The position numbers were made by a program, and so were the translations under genes. Positions 31,608 through 39,912 of a DNA stretch of 57,452 nt are shown piece by piece. The notes beneath the pieces are model-generated. The model did no database searches. It was not told where the DNA came from and saw only the letters and a program-made list of their open reading frames with translations. The first letter of the stretch is position 1; every line of letters starts with the position of its first letter. Source of the stretch: Candidatus Nitrosopumilus sp. (lineage in GTDB: Archaea; Thermoproteota; Nitrososphaeria; Nitrososphaerales; Nitrosopumilaceae); the NCBI RefSeq assembly GCF_028278985.1, contig NZ_JANQTA010000025.1:1-57452 (forward strand), read 5' to 3'.

Positions 31608-31778
31608 ATGAGTTCAGACGCTGAAACCATCTATGAGAGAGTTGCTAAACTTGAAGATGAAATTGCATTACTCAGAAGTGAAGTTGATATTCTCAAAAGA
31701 GCATTAAGAAATAAAATTGCTCGTTATGAAATATCTACGATTAAGAAAGGTAACGATGTCGATTCAATAATCGATTAA
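31608..31778 (+). CDS. 56-residue coiled-coil protein
   Basis: ATG at 31608 to TAA at 31776-31778. Residues about 5-36 (AETIYERVAKLEDEIALLRS, then EVDILKRALRNKIA) show clear heptads of Leu/Ile/Val, as in a short leucine zipper. There is no basic region of a bZIP type. The stop overlaps the convergent SirB1-like gene by four bases. It probably forms a homodimer or binds a partner protein. Confidence 0.6.
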   Translation: MSSDAETIYERVAKLEDEIALLRSEVDILKRALRNKIARYEISTIKKGNDVDSIID

Positions 31779-32593
31779 TCTTTTGTCTTTATACTTCTAA
31801 TCAATTCCAAAATAAAATCCACATCTTCTGCATTAGGATTTATTTCTAAATATTTATTGAGATACTGTAATGCAACATCTGAGTTTAACATTCTTTCTTC
31901 TAGAATTCCCTTATCTCTAATATCATCTGGAGATTCAGGTTCGATGGCAAGTACCATGTCAACACAACGTAATGCCTTGTCATAAACAAATGATTGTGCA
32001 TAAGAGTTTTTCAAGTTTCTAGTCATTCTTAATAGAATTTGTTCAGGAGAAACTTCATCAAGAAATTCTGGTTGAAATTCTAACTCTCCGCCAAAATTTG
32101 TATCTAAAATATCTTGTAAATCGTCAATATCTAATAGTCTTCCATCATAAAATGGATCCAAGATCATTTCTTCATTGTATTTTACTAGAATGTGACTAGG
32201 AAAACCTACTATCTTTAAATCTAATCCAACAAATTTGGCAACTTCTGCATACAAGATGGATAATGTAATCGGTAATCCTGTTTTCTTATCAATCACTTCG
32301 TTTAGAAAATTATTTTTTGGATTGTAATAGTCATCATCGTCTCCTGCAAATCCAAGATTTTCAAAAAGATGTTCATTTAACATTGAAATCAAATAAGTGG
32401 GATTTTTGACATCACTTACTGATTCCTTTAATGACATTCCAATTTTGTTAATTTTCTCGATGTACTGTTCTACATCCAGATCGGGGTATTCTAGTAATTG
32501 GGAAAATTTTAAGCATTTTTCTACTAGATTGAAATTTGGATTTTTTACAAATGAAAACCATTCTGCAACAAATGGATCAAATTCTTTACTCAA
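31775..32593 (-). CDS. SirB1-type transglutaminase-like protein with TPR
   Basis: A 272-residue soluble protein of the SirB1/YchA family. The transglutaminase-like fold is seen from KTGLPITLSILYAEVAKFVG, then KIVGFPSHILVKYNEEMILD with PFYDG, as in the family. There is no catalytic Cys, so it is probably a binding protein rather than an enzyme. The C-terminal 80 residues look like tetratricopeptide helices (ALRCVDMVLAIEPESPDDIR and ALQYLNKYLEINPNAED). It starts with TTG at 32593, three bases after the end of the upstream gene. Confidence 0.8.
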   Translation of the reverse strand: MSKEFDPFVAEWFSFVKNPNFNLVEKCLKFSQLLEYPDLDVEQYIEKINKIGMSLKESVSDVKNPTYLISMLNEHLFENLGFAGDDDDYYNPKNNFLNEVIDKKTGLPITLSILYAEVAKFVGLDLKIVGFPSHILVKYNEEMILDPFYDGRLLDIDDLQDILDTNFGGELEFQPEFLDEVSPEQILLRMTRNLKNSYAQSFVYDKALRCVDMVLAIEPESPDDIRDKGILEERMLNSDVALQYLNKYLEINPNAEDVDFILELIRSIKTKD

Positions 32594-32596
32594 TTA

Positions 32597-33793
32597 TTAC
32601 TGGCTCAGTTTGTTGATGTATAGCTGAGGATCTTTTAATTCTCGTGTATTTGGAGGTACTTCAATCATTTTTTTGAACGTATCCTTACCTAATTTTTCAA
32701 AAACAGCCTTTGTGAAATCTTTACCCATACTCTTTCTTACCTGATATGATGAAAAGTCTGTTCCCATGTAAGTGGTGAGATAATTTTGAAAATCTATGTC
32801 ATCTTTGAGAATATTTTCAATTGCAAATCCTGCCATCCCTTCCATTGCTGTAAAGGCTGCGTGATGCTGTTGAATAGGCACTAACCATCTCTTGTAAATT
32901 TCTAACAATTGTGGAATTGATTCCCCAATTTTTGGATCAATTTCAACATGAGTAAATGTCATTACGTCTGGCCCAATCTGTTCAATTAAGAAATGATCAG
33001 GATTCAAAAAGAAAAATAGATTTGCTTTTTTTGCAAAAGGAAAATCATCTGGAACTGCTTGTAATTGACAGTATTCTGATAGTTTGTTTACTGTTTCTGC
33101 ATCTAATGATAAAATAATGTTTGCAAGTTCTTCATTGATCTTGTTTACTTCCATTGCAGCTCGTCTGTTTACTTGTTGTAAGTTTTCTTGTGCAGAATGA
33201 ATTAACTCCTCTAATACTGTCATTTTTATTGCTCCTAAATATCCTGAATTAACATTTTCAAATCTAGCATCATAAGGTTCACCTTGTTTTTGTAAAATGA
33301 TCTGTGGATACCTTGACAAAATGAATTTGTTTAGATAGATTACCCCATCAAGATAATCTCCATAAGTTGTTGTAATCTTTGAAATGTATTGTATTGCATA
33401 TGTAGAATATACTAAATATTTCCCAGTATCTTGTTGCATCAATTCAGCAATTTTTTTTAAATTTTCTTTTGCAACAGCTGCAAATAACTCTTCAACAAAA
33501 TTTTTTGCATCAGTTTCAGCAAATACCTTGTCTCCTTTTAGTTTCTTGAGATCTTCTAATTCCGGAAATTCTAATTTTATATTCTCTGGGCATTTGACTC
33601 CTAGAAAATCTTCTACTTTAGATTTGAATTCTGGTAGTACCTCTTGTGCAATTTCTTCAATTTGTTTGAAATTTACCTTGCCTGATAGGTCTTCTTTAGC
33701 CTTAATTGCCAGCTCTGTTATCTCTTTTTCTTCATTAATTTCTACAGATAATTGACCAAAAAGTGCTTCAGCAAATTCTTCAAATTCTCCCAT
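32597..33793 (-). CDS. conserved archaeal protein of unknown function
   Basis: A 398-residue soluble, largely helical protein starting MGEFEEFAEALFGQLSVEIN. I do not recognise it. In the middle, IKMTVLEELIHSAQENLQQV has the shape of a zinc peptidase helix with EExxH in place of HExxH, so it may be an inactive metallopeptidase-like fold; that is speculative. No signal peptide or membrane helix is seen. It lies directly upstream of the SirB1-like gene with a 3-bp gap, so the two products may act together. An in-frame upstream start exists at 33808. Confidence 0.65.
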   Translation of the reverse strand: MGEFEEFAEALFGQLSVEINEEKEITELAIKAKEDLSGKVNFKQIEEIAQEVLPEFKSKVEDFLGVKCPENIKLEFPELEDLKKLKGDKVFAETDAKNFVEELFAAVAKENLKKIAELMQQDTGKYLVYSTYAIQYISKITTTYGDYLDGVIYLNKFILSRYPQIILQKQGEPYDARFENVNSGYLGAIKMTVLEELIHSAQENLQQVNRRAAMEVNKINEELANIILSLDAETVNKLSEYCQLQAVPDDFPFAKKANLFFFLNPDHFLIEQIGPDVMTFTHVEIDPKIGESIPQLLEIYKRWLVPIQQHHAAFTAMEGMAGFAIENILKDDIDFQNYLTTYMGTDFSSYQVRKSMGKDFTKAVFEKLGKDTFKKMIEVPPNTRELKDPQLYINKLSQ

Positions 33794-33878
33794 TTTGCAT
33801 AAAATCAATGATTACTACATTTAACATTATCTTGGTGCAACAAAGAAATTATTAGTTGACACAAAATATCATGTTTTC

Positions 33879-34754
33879 GTGCATGAATCTAGTTTGAAAT
33901 ATCTAAAATGTCCAAGATGTAGTATTAGTTTAGAATTAGAAAAATTACTAGAATACACAGAAATTGAAGAGGGCTTTCTTCATTGCAAAAAATGTAAACT
34001 TGTTTTTCCTATAATTTCAAAAATCCCAATTCTATGGGATGATTTTTCAAACTATATTTCATCAAGAAAAGTTTTGAGTGGACGATTATATCGTCTAGCA
34101 ACAACAAAAAACATGAAACATTTTCTCAAATCATTTTTTTCAAATATCAAATTTAAAGAAGATCGAACTCATATTGAAAATAGATGGACTAAAATCTATC
34201 AGAATAGTAGAAAATCAAAATTTTATTCTACAATAAACAAGCACATTCATTCTCTTCCTCCATCAAAACTCGGTGTTGAATATGGTTGTTCAATAGGGAT
34301 TATTACTTCACAAATGTCAAAAAATTGCAACTATGTTTTCGGAATAGATCGTTCATTTAGTGCATTAGAGGAGGCAAAAAAATCTAATAAAAAAAATACA
34401 GATTATGTAATTGCTGATACTTTTTCAAATATTTTTGGAAAATTAAATTTTGAATTAGTTGTTGCACTAAATGTTTTAGAAATAATGGAGCCAGAGCCAC
34501 TCCTCAAAAAAATCTCACATCAAATATCTAATGGTACTGTAATAATTTCAGATCCTTATGATTTTGATAGGGGCGTGAATTCTGTTAAAAATCCTGTTGA
34601 TGAGAAATCTATACGACAACTCATGCGTAATCTGGGATTTAAAATGACATCTAAAACAAAAACATCATCTTCAATTCCATGGAATCTTAAATTACATTCT
34701 CGTGCAACTTTAAATTATAAGGTAGACTTGATTATTGGCAGAAAATCAGATTAA
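33879..34754 (+). CDS. SAM methyltransferase with Trm112-like zinc domain
   Basis: A 291-residue protein. Residues 1-55 form a zinc domain like Trm112/YcaR (YLKCPRCSISLEL, then LHCKKCKLVFPIISKIPIL), often found fused to or paired with methyltransferases. The second part is a class I SAM fold (GVEYGCSIGIITSQMSKNC, then VFGIDRSFSALEEAKK and LVVALNVLEIMEPEPLL). The substrate is unknown. The start is GTG at 33879. Its 3' end overlaps that of the convergent cupredoxin-like gene by 9 bp. Confidence 0.78.
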   Translation: MHESSLKYLKCPRCSISLELEKLLEYTEIEEGFLHCKKCKLVFPIISKIPILWDDFSNYISSRKVLSGRLYRLATTKNMKHFLKSFFSNIKFKEDRTHIENRWTKIYQNSRKSKFYSTINKHIHSLPPSKLGVEYGCSIGIITSQMSKNCNYVFGIDRSFSALEEAKKSNKKNTDYVIADTFSNIFGKLNFELVVALNVLEIMEPEPLLKKISHQISNGTVIISDPYDFDRGVNSVKNPVDEKSIRQLMRNLGFKMTSKTKTSSSIPWNLKLHSRATLNYKVDLIIGRKSD

Positions 34755-35222
34755 ATCTTTCCAAACTCCCTGAAATTCATCACTAGGAACAACGGAAACA
34801 ATTTTGATTTTTCCTAAAGGTTCTAAAAATTGTCTCTTATCATAGTATGTGAATTCGCCCTCTGCTTCGGGAAAAATTGTAATGGTATCTTGTTGACCAG
34901 GTTCGAGTAAATCTGTTTGTACATTGAATCCATCAATGTATAATCTATGAAATGTAGTTCCATTGTTTATGACATTCAAGATGTAAACAAATGATGTGCG
35001 AGAAACTAAAGTTGGATTATCATCTCCTAAAACACCTTTAACAGCTAGGATTTTTGTTTGTCCATTTTCTTCTTCAAAAACTACTGTTTGCTCCACTTTT
35101 TCTGTCCAAAAAATTTCTACATGCCTGACATTTCCTTGCCCAACAAAACCAATTGTAATGATTAAAGCAATTATTCCCCCTGCCAATGCACCAGAAATCA
35201 AAATTTTATCATTACTTTTCAT
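34746..35222 (-). CDS. membrane-anchored cupredoxin-like protein without a full copper site
   Basis: A 158-residue protein with one N-terminal membrane helix (ILISGALAGGIIALIITIGF) and an outer beta-barrel of the cupredoxin type (FVYILNVINNGTTFHRLYID, then DTITIFPEAEGEFTYYDKRQ). Ammonia-oxidising archaea have many copper proteins of this fold. Here one His (TFHRL) is present, but the C-terminal loop that normally holds Cys, His and Met reads YYDKRQFLEPLGK, so a type 1 or CuA centre cannot form. It may be structural or bind metal another way. Confidence 0.65.
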   Translation of the reverse strand: MKSNDKILISGALAGGIIALIITIGFVGQGNVRHVEIFWTEKVEQTVVFEEENGQTKILAVKGVLGDDNPTLVSRTSFVYILNVINNGTTFHRLYIDGFNVQTDLLEPGQQDTITIFPEAEGEFTYYDKRQFLEPLGKIKIVSVVPSDEFQGVWKDLI

Positions 35223-35357
35223 AATTTACAAATGTTTTTTCTAATTAAAGAAAATTAGCACTTTTTTCATTTTCTGAAATCTGAATTTTGTTAATAAACA
35301 ACTGTTTTTTGTTTTGTATTACCTTGTTCTTATAATCAATTTACGACCAAATTACTC

Positions 35358-35933
35358 ATGAAAAAGTGGCTTTTTCTAGTGCCGATGCTAGTCTTACCCA
35401 TCATTCTGATTTCAACTCTACAATCTGAAGAACAATCAGGAACATCTCCTCAATTAGGAACCTCATCCATTTTAGCTGTTGGAGAGAGTTTTGTTCAATT
35501 AAATTCAAATGATAACTCTACTGAAGAGAAGATTCTAGGAACATTTAGAGAAATTACTGAAGAAGAAATTTTAGAAGAATCACGCCTGCCAGATCTTGAA
35601 AAAAGTCAGTTAATTTTTGAAAATGGAATAAGATTGAGTGCTAATTATAATCAAATTAGTTATGATTATTCAAATGATAAATTTTCAGATTTTGAGTATC
35701 TAGGTAAACTAACAGATTTTAGAATCAAATATGAAAAATATCTTACCGCTATTGATGCGTATATTGGCAAAGAAGACATCCTTGTACAAAAAAATTCAAT
35801 GATTATTGAATTAGATGAAATCAATAAACAAATTGTATTACTAAAAAATTCTGAGAACATTTTAGGTCATCCCGATTTTTCTCAACAAAATGATAAATTC
35901 AAAAAATTGTTACCACCAATGTTTGCCCCATGA
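35358..35933 (+). CDS. exported helical protein
   Basis: A 191-residue protein starting MKKWLFLVPMLVLPIILIST, a signal peptide or anchor. The mature part is acidic and mostly helical (REITEEEILEESRLPDLEKS, and a C-terminal coiled region SMIIELDEINKQIVLLKNSE). No known domain. TTATAATC at 35331-35338 is a fitting TATA box for the ATG at 35358. It stands alone, and the palindrome found before most later genes is not present here. Confidence 0.6.
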   Translation: MKKWLFLVPMLVLPIILISTLQSEEQSGTSPQLGTSSILAVGESFVQLNSNDNSTEEKILGTFREITEEEILEESRLPDLEKSQLIFENGIRLSANYNQISYDYSNDKFSDFEYLGKLTDFRIKYEKYLTAIDAYIGKEDILVQKNSMIIELDEINKQIVLLKNSENILGHPDFSQQNDKFKKLLPPMFAP

Positions 35934-36080
35934 TGAAAATTTATTTTTAGTATTCAAATAGTAATCCACTCAAACCAGATCATCGATCCAACAAAAAATG
36001 TATTTTTTTGCTGTTTTCTTAGTCAGAGCTCGTTACTATTTTCTAATACTCTATACTAATGAACGAACAAATCATCTAGC

Positions 36081-36101
36081 TTGTGTGCTTTAGACAAACT
36101 A
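36081..36101. promoter_or_regulatory. regulon palindrome S1 (C2H2 gene)
   Basis: TTGTGTG, seven bases, CAAACTA. GATTATAT at 36104-36111 follows directly and is centred 27 nt before the GTG at 36134. Confidence 0.5.
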
Positions 36102-36133
36102 TTGATTATATCATTTTTGAGAATTTGTTAAAT

Positions 36134-36268
36134 GTGAACATATTCCGAAAAAACTCTTCAAATTCAAGTTTAATCTGTAAAATTTGTAAAATGGAGTTTC
36201 TCGAACCTGAAAGAACTATGAGACATATGGTTAAAGCCCATTCAAAACCTCAAAAATCTAAAAAATAG
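36134..36268 (+). CDS. 44-residue C2H2 zinc-finger protein
   Basis: A small protein with one classical finger: SLICKICKMEFLEPERTMRH, then MVKAH, that is Cys-x2-Cys-x12-His-x4-His, with a basic C-terminus (SKPQKSKK). Such fingers bind DNA, RNA or protein. The frame is open from GTG at 36083, but a palindrome and TATA box at 36081-36111 place the promoter inside that extension. GTG at 36134 is the better start and would be leaderless. It is followed after 4 bp by a membrane protein gene. Its finger resembles that fused to the NDH-2 enzyme at 37425. Confidence 0.65.
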   Translation: MNIFRKNSSNSSLICKICKMEFLEPERTMRHMVKAHSKPQKSKK

Positions 36269-36272
36269 GATT

Positions 36273-36932
36273 ATGGAACTTCTCAAAAATTTTTCCTTCA
36301 ATAAAACAAATACTTTCCTGGAATTTTCTATTGTGACAATTTCATTAATTTCAATTCTAGTTTTGATTAGGATCATTTCAAAATCTGTATTTGATGATAA
36401 TTGGATTGGTTCTTTGGGTATGGTTTCTGCAATTTTTGGTCTATTGTTATTTTTAGCAAAAAAAGAAAAACTTGGTTTTTTTGGACATATGTTCATCAGA
36501 CAAATTACAAAAAATTACCATGGTAAGAAAAAATGGTTCATTTACGCACAAACTGGATTCTTTTTGTCCATAGGACTACTGACTATCTTTAGTATCCATA
36601 CTGGAAATACTGAATTTGCTAATTTGAAAGAACAGGTGATTACCCACCTAAATTCAGAGGGCATGCTAATTGACTCTGAAATAAATTATGAAACTTTAAA
36701 CCAACTTTCATCTCAAATATCCATTGAACAACAAATACAATCTATAGTTAATCTACCATCTATTCTAATTGGAAACTTTGTTGTTTTCTCTGTAGTTTTA
36801 TCCGTCACTAACGAATTGTTAGGTGGATGGGTGATGTTTTTTTGGCAGGTAATGATTATTGAAACCATTGAAATAATCTGTTTTGTTTATTTTGCAAGAA
36901 AATATTTAAGATCAAACTTAATCCAAAACTAA
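36273..36932 (+). CDS. four-span membrane protein
   Basis: A 219-residue membrane protein with hydrophobic segments at about residues 18-35, 48-63, 88-108 and 160-182, and possibly a fifth near 188-208. An outer loop of about 45 residues lies between the third and fourth. No transport motif is recognised. It lies 4 bp after the C2H2 gene and shares its promoter with palindrome S1, so the pair may be a membrane sensor with a zinc-finger effector. That link is inference. Confidence 0.65.
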   Translation: MELLKNFSFNKTNTFLEFSIVTISLISILVLIRIISKSVFDDNWIGSLGMVSAIFGLLLFLAKKEKLGFFGHMFIRQITKNYHGKKKWFIYAQTGFFLSIGLLTIFSIHTGNTEFANLKEQVITHLNSEGMLIDSEINYETLNQLSSQISIEQQIQSIVNLPSILIGNFVVFSVVLSVTNELLGGWVMFFWQVMIIETIEIICFVYFARKYLRSNLIQN

Positions 36933-36942
36933 TCTTCAAATA

Positions 36943-37299
36943 TTAAGAATTTTTAGCTTTTAGAAATTCTTTCCATGCTTCTTTTTTATTTTTAATGGCA
37001 TCATCTAGTAACACTTTTGCCTCATCAATTTTTTCTTGATCTCCCGAACTTTTTGCTATTTTCCAAGTTTCTTTTGCTTCTTTCCATTCGCTAAAGGCTA
37101 TTCTGTATTTGTTAAATGCAATTTTAATTTCTTTATCTTTTTGTTCTTTGGATTCCTTGTCTTTTTCCGTTTGTGCTTCAGCCTGTTTTCTTGCTTCTCC
37201 ATTGTCTTTATTGTGATGGGCATCTACAGAAACAGAAATCGGATTTATTAACAGACTAATGGCAACCATGAAAATTAACAAATAAAATAATTTTTTCAC
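36943..37299 (-). CDS. exported Lys/Glu-rich coiled-coil protein
   Basis: A 118-residue protein starting, by my choice, at GTG 37299 (MKKLFYLLIFMVAISLLINP, a clear signal peptide ending near VDAHH). The mature part is highly charged and helical (KQAEAQTEKDKESKEQKDKE and ESKIAFNKY-like repeats of Glu/Lys/Ala). An open frame continues up to ATG 37356, but CATTATAG (37321-37328) is a TATA box for the GTG, and palindrome S2 covers the extra codons. The function is unknown; it may be a periplasmic-like spacer or metal-binding protein (HH at the mature end). Confidence 0.6.
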   Translation of the reverse strand: MKKLFYLLIFMVAISLLINPISVSVDAHHNKDNGEARKQAEAQTEKDKESKEQKDKEIKIAFNKYRIAFSEWKEAKETWKIAKSSGDQEKIDEAKVLLDDAIKNKKEAWKEFLKAKNS

Positions 37300-37335
37300 A
37301 GTAATGTGTTGATTTAATAATCTATAATGAAATGT

Positions 37336-37356
37336 ATGTCTGTTTTGTTTAAACAT
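37336..37356. promoter_or_regulatory. regulon palindrome S2 (exported coiled-coil gene)
   Basis: ATGTCTG, seven bases, TAAACAT. On the minus strand it is followed after 7 bp by CATTATAG, centred about 26 nt before the GTG at 37299. Confidence 0.5.
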
Positions 37357-37367
37357 AATTTTTGAAT

Positions 37368-37388
37368 AGATTTGTCCATTACAAACAA
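37368..37388. promoter_or_regulatory. regulon palindrome S3 (NDH-2 fusion gene)
   Basis: AGATTTG, seven bases, CAAACAA. TAAATTTTAATT at 37393-37404 follows and is centred about 27 nt before the ATG at 37425. Confidence 0.5.
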
Positions 37389-37424
37389 ACAGGTAAATTT
37401 TAATTCTAAATGATTGAATTTCTT

Positions 37425-38858
37425 ATGAAGGATATTTCATGTACTTACTGTAAAGAGACTTTTGAAACTGAATCTAGCTATTATTCTCATTATTTGACTG
37501 TCCATAATTCCAAATCTCCTTCTGTGAAAAAAATTCTAATCTTAGGTGGAGGCTTTGGGAGTGTTTCTGTCTTAAGAAAAATTGAAGAAAAATTTCGAGA
37601 TAATGATGTTGAAATCACTATTGTATCAGATGAAAATTTCTTCCTTTTTACGCCTATGTTGCCCCAGGTAGCCTCTGGATTACTTCATCCTAGTAGCATT
37701 ACCATGCCAATACGCTATTTCTGTAAAAAAGCAAAATTCCTACATGCAATAGTTGATTCTATTGATTTACAGCAACAATTGGTTACAATCCAGAGAATTT
37801 TTGACAATAAGGTCCATGCACTAGAGTACGATTATCTGGTAATTGGATTAGGTGGAAAAACAAACTATTTTGAAAATGAAAATTTGGAAAATCATTCTTT
37901 TCCTATGAAAACTATTGAGGATGCAATTGCAATTAGAAATCATATAATTTTGATGTTGGAGCAGGCTGCCCAAACAGGAAATTTTGAACTCCAAAGATCC
38001 CTTTTGACATTTGCTGTTGTAGGAAGTGGATTTTCTGGAGTTGAAACAATTGGCGAAATCAACGAATATGTCAAACGTTCAGTTGAAAAATCTTACCCCA
38101 GTATAAATCCTGAAAATATTAACATGATTTTAATTTCTTCTAAAAATAGGGTTTTAACTGAAATTAATGAAAAACTATCTACAACTGCAACAAGATATCT
38201 AGAAAAAAATGGCATTACTATAATGAAAAACACAAAGGCTGTGGATTCAGATGAAGACTCTGTTATTTTAGATAGTGGAGGAAAACTTTCATGCGCAACT
38301 CTCATTTGGACTGGAGGAATAATGTGTAATAATGTAATCTCTGAACTAAATTGTGAACACGGTAGAAATGGAAAATTAGTTGTAGATAGTAAATTAAATT
38401 TAAAAGATTTTACAAATGTTTTTGCATTAGGTGACTGCGCATTGATCAAAGATACTAAATTAGATTCATTTTATCCTTCAACTGCTCAACATGCAATCCG
38501 AGAAGGAAATTTGATTGCTGAAAATCTCAACAAATTAATCAATGATGATAATAATCTTAATGATTTTTCTTTTTCCAGTATGGGAAATATGGCAATTATT
38601 GGAAATAAATTTGGGATTGCAACTATTGCTGGGCACAATCTTAGTGGTTTTTCAGCGTGGATTTTATGGCGAATGTATTATTTGGCAAAAATACCAACTT
38701 TTGGAAAGAAACTAAAAATTGCTTTTGACTGGATGGTAGATGGTTTGCTCTTAAGAGATGTTACTCTAATTGGTAGTATAAAGAAGAAAACAATTCATTC
38801 AATCAACATTAATGAAAATGTCCCATCAATTAAAGAACAATTAATCTCTCAAAGTTAA
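37425..38858 (+). CDS. NDH-2-type NADH dehydrogenase fused to an N-terminal C2H2 finger
   Basis: A 477-residue protein. Its start, MKDISCTYCKETFETESSYY followed by SHYLTVH, is a complete C2H2 finger (Cys-x2-Cys-x12-His-x4-His). A two-dinucleotide-binding flavoprotein of the NDH-2/FCSD family begins at KKILILGGGFGSVSVLRKIE (FAD site). It has a second nucleotide site FAVVGSGFSGVETIGEI and the late FAD motif FTNVFALGDCALI. NDH-2 enzymes oxidise NADH and reduce quinone at the inner membrane face; the C-terminal hydrophobic helices (WILWRMYYLAK) fit membrane attachment. The ATG at 37425 is chosen from the TATA position; ATG 37410 is the alternative. The finger fusion is unusual. Confidence 0.85.
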   Translation: MKDISCTYCKETFETESSYYSHYLTVHNSKSPSVKKILILGGGFGSVSVLRKIEEKFRDNDVEITIVSDENFFLFTPMLPQVASGLLHPSSITMPIRYFCKKAKFLHAIVDSIDLQQQLVTIQRIFDNKVHALEYDYLVIGLGGKTNYFENENLENHSFPMKTIEDAIAIRNHIILMLEQAAQTGNFELQRSLLTFAVVGSGFSGVETIGEINEYVKRSVEKSYPSINPENINMILISSKNRVLTEINEKLSTTATRYLEKNGITIMKNTKAVDSDEDSVILDSGGKLSCATLIWTGGIMCNNVISELNCEHGRNGKLVVDSKLNLKDFTNVFALGDCALIKDTKLDSFYPSTAQHAIREGNLIAENLNKLINDDNNLNDFSFSSMGNMAIIGNKFGIATIAGHNLSGFSAWILWRMYYLAKIPTFGKKLKIAFDWMVDGLLLRDVTLIGSIKKKTIHSININENVPSIKEQLISQS

Positions 38859-38860
38859 TT

Positions 38861-39301
38861 TTATCTAAATAAAACGCTTACAGAATTATTTTTATCAATA
38901 ATTTCATATTGATAATTTTTCAAATAATCTGAAAAAATGATTTCAAAAAATTTTTTAATGAATTGAATATGGTTTATTCCCTTAATTTTTTGAATTTTAA
39001 TGATATTCCTGCCAGCTCTTTGATCAAATTGGCATTTTCCAAGATTTGATTTATTGAAAAATTCTAAAACTGAGTAAATCATTTCTTTGGTTCCTTTTGA
39101 ATTGGAAAATTTTGATTCTGAATTTATAATATTTAGTGCGATTTTATACATCTCAGATGATATAATTTCGTCAATTTCTTCAATTTTTATTGATTTTTTA
39201 TTGTCATTTATCTGTACAGGTTCTGAAAATTTTTCTAAAAGTAATTCCTTGTTAGATCTAACTGATTCATTAATTTTTGAACCAACTTGCTTTTGTTTCA
39301 A
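38861..39301 (-). CDS. hypothetical protein in signalling block
   Basis: A 146-residue soluble protein with a charged helical N-terminus and an alpha/beta C-terminal half (GKCQFDQRAGRNIIKIQKIK, then FFEIIFSDYLKNYQYEII). The second half could be a small ligand-binding fold, but I do not recognise it. The start is TTG at 39301, supported by CATAATAG at 39326-39333 and palindrome S4 just upstream. The gene ends two bases from the end of the convergent NDH-2 gene. Confidence 0.6.
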   Translation of the reverse strand: MKQKQVGSKINESVRSNKELLLEKFSEPVQINDNKKSIKIEEIDEIISSEMYKIALNIINSESKFSNSKGTKEMIYSVLEFFNKSNLGKCQFDQRAGRNIIKIQKIKGINHIQFIKKFFEIIFSDYLKNYQYEIIDKNNSVSVLFR

Positions 39302-39339
39302 CTAAGATGTATTTTCCTAGTATTGCTATTATGGTATGT

Positions 39340-39360
39340 ATGTAACTTTTAGACAAACAA
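39340..39360. promoter_or_regulatory. regulon palindrome S4 (gene 38861-39301)
   Basis: ATGTAAC, seven bases (TTTTAGA), CAAACAA. The left arm is weak. On the minus strand CATAATAG follows within 6 bp and is centred 28 nt before the TTG at 39301. Confidence 0.45.
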
Positions 39361-39369
39361 GTATTTGGA

Positions 39370-39846
39370 TTATTTTATCAATAGAACTGGAACTGGAGAG
39401 TTTTGTGATATTTCTAACGATACGCTTCCAAGCATTAATTTTCTATCATTTCCATTACCTCTTGTACCCATGATTACTAAATCTGATTTTGATGCATAAA
39501 TTTGTGAAATAATTGATTGTGTTACTAATGAAGATGCAATTAGTATTGATTTACAAGGAATTTGACTCTCTGAAGCAATTTTTTTCAATTTCATATGTTT
39601 TAGTTTTATTTTTTTTAGTTTATTTTGTTCTAATACCGTTTGATGTGTATTAAATTCAAGAAAAGAGCTAGACATTAAATCACTGTGAATTACTGAAAGT
39701 AACAAAATTTCAGTTTCGTTGTTAAAATTCATGTTTATTGCATACCAAAATGCTCTTGTTGCTAAATCTGAATCATCAAATGGAACTAGAATTCTTTTAA
39801 ATAATGATTTTTGAATTTTTTTTGAATTTATTTCATTTACTAACAC
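39370..39846 (-). CDS. universal stress protein (UspA family)
   Basis: A 158-residue UspA-fold protein. The first strand FKRILVPFDDSDLATRAFWY is typical. The C-terminal VIMGTRGNGNDRKLMLGSVS has the full GxxG-x9-GS(V)S nucleotide-binding pattern, and PVPVLLIK ends the fold. Unlike the stress protein at 2128-2595 this one should bind ATP. TTTTAAAATT at 39866-39875 supports a leaderless ATG at 39846, with palindrome S5 just upstream, so it belongs to the same regulon as the chemotaxis genes. Confidence 0.88.
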   Translation of the reverse strand: MLVNEINSKKIQKSLFKRILVPFDDSDLATRAFWYAINMNFNNETEILLLSVIHSDLMSSSFLEFNTHQTVLEQNKLKKIKLKHMKLKKIASESQIPCKSILIASSLVTQSIISQIYASKSDLVIMGTRGNGNDRKLMLGSVSLEISQNSPVPVLLIK

Positions 39847-39882
39847 ATTATCTATTGAACTTTAAATTTTAAAATTCAGTGT

Positions 39883-39903
39883 ATGATTGTTTTAGACAAA
39901 GAA
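39883..39903. promoter_or_regulatory. regulon palindrome S5 (UspA gene)
   Basis: ATGATTG, seven bases (TTTTAGA, the same spacer as S4), CAAAGAA. It lies 8 bp upstream of the TTTTAAAATT TATA box of the stress-protein gene on the minus strand. Confidence 0.45.
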
Positions 39904-39912
39904 CATCTGGTG

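Noticed and set aside
35301-35330. Possible copy of the 21-bp palindrome before the gene at 35358
   Set aside because: A left-type arm TTGTTTT is present, but no right arm occurs at the seven-base distance.
36083-36133. Upstream extension of the C2H2 protein from GTG 36083
   Set aside because: The stretch contains the palindrome and a TATA box with correct spacing to GTG 36134.
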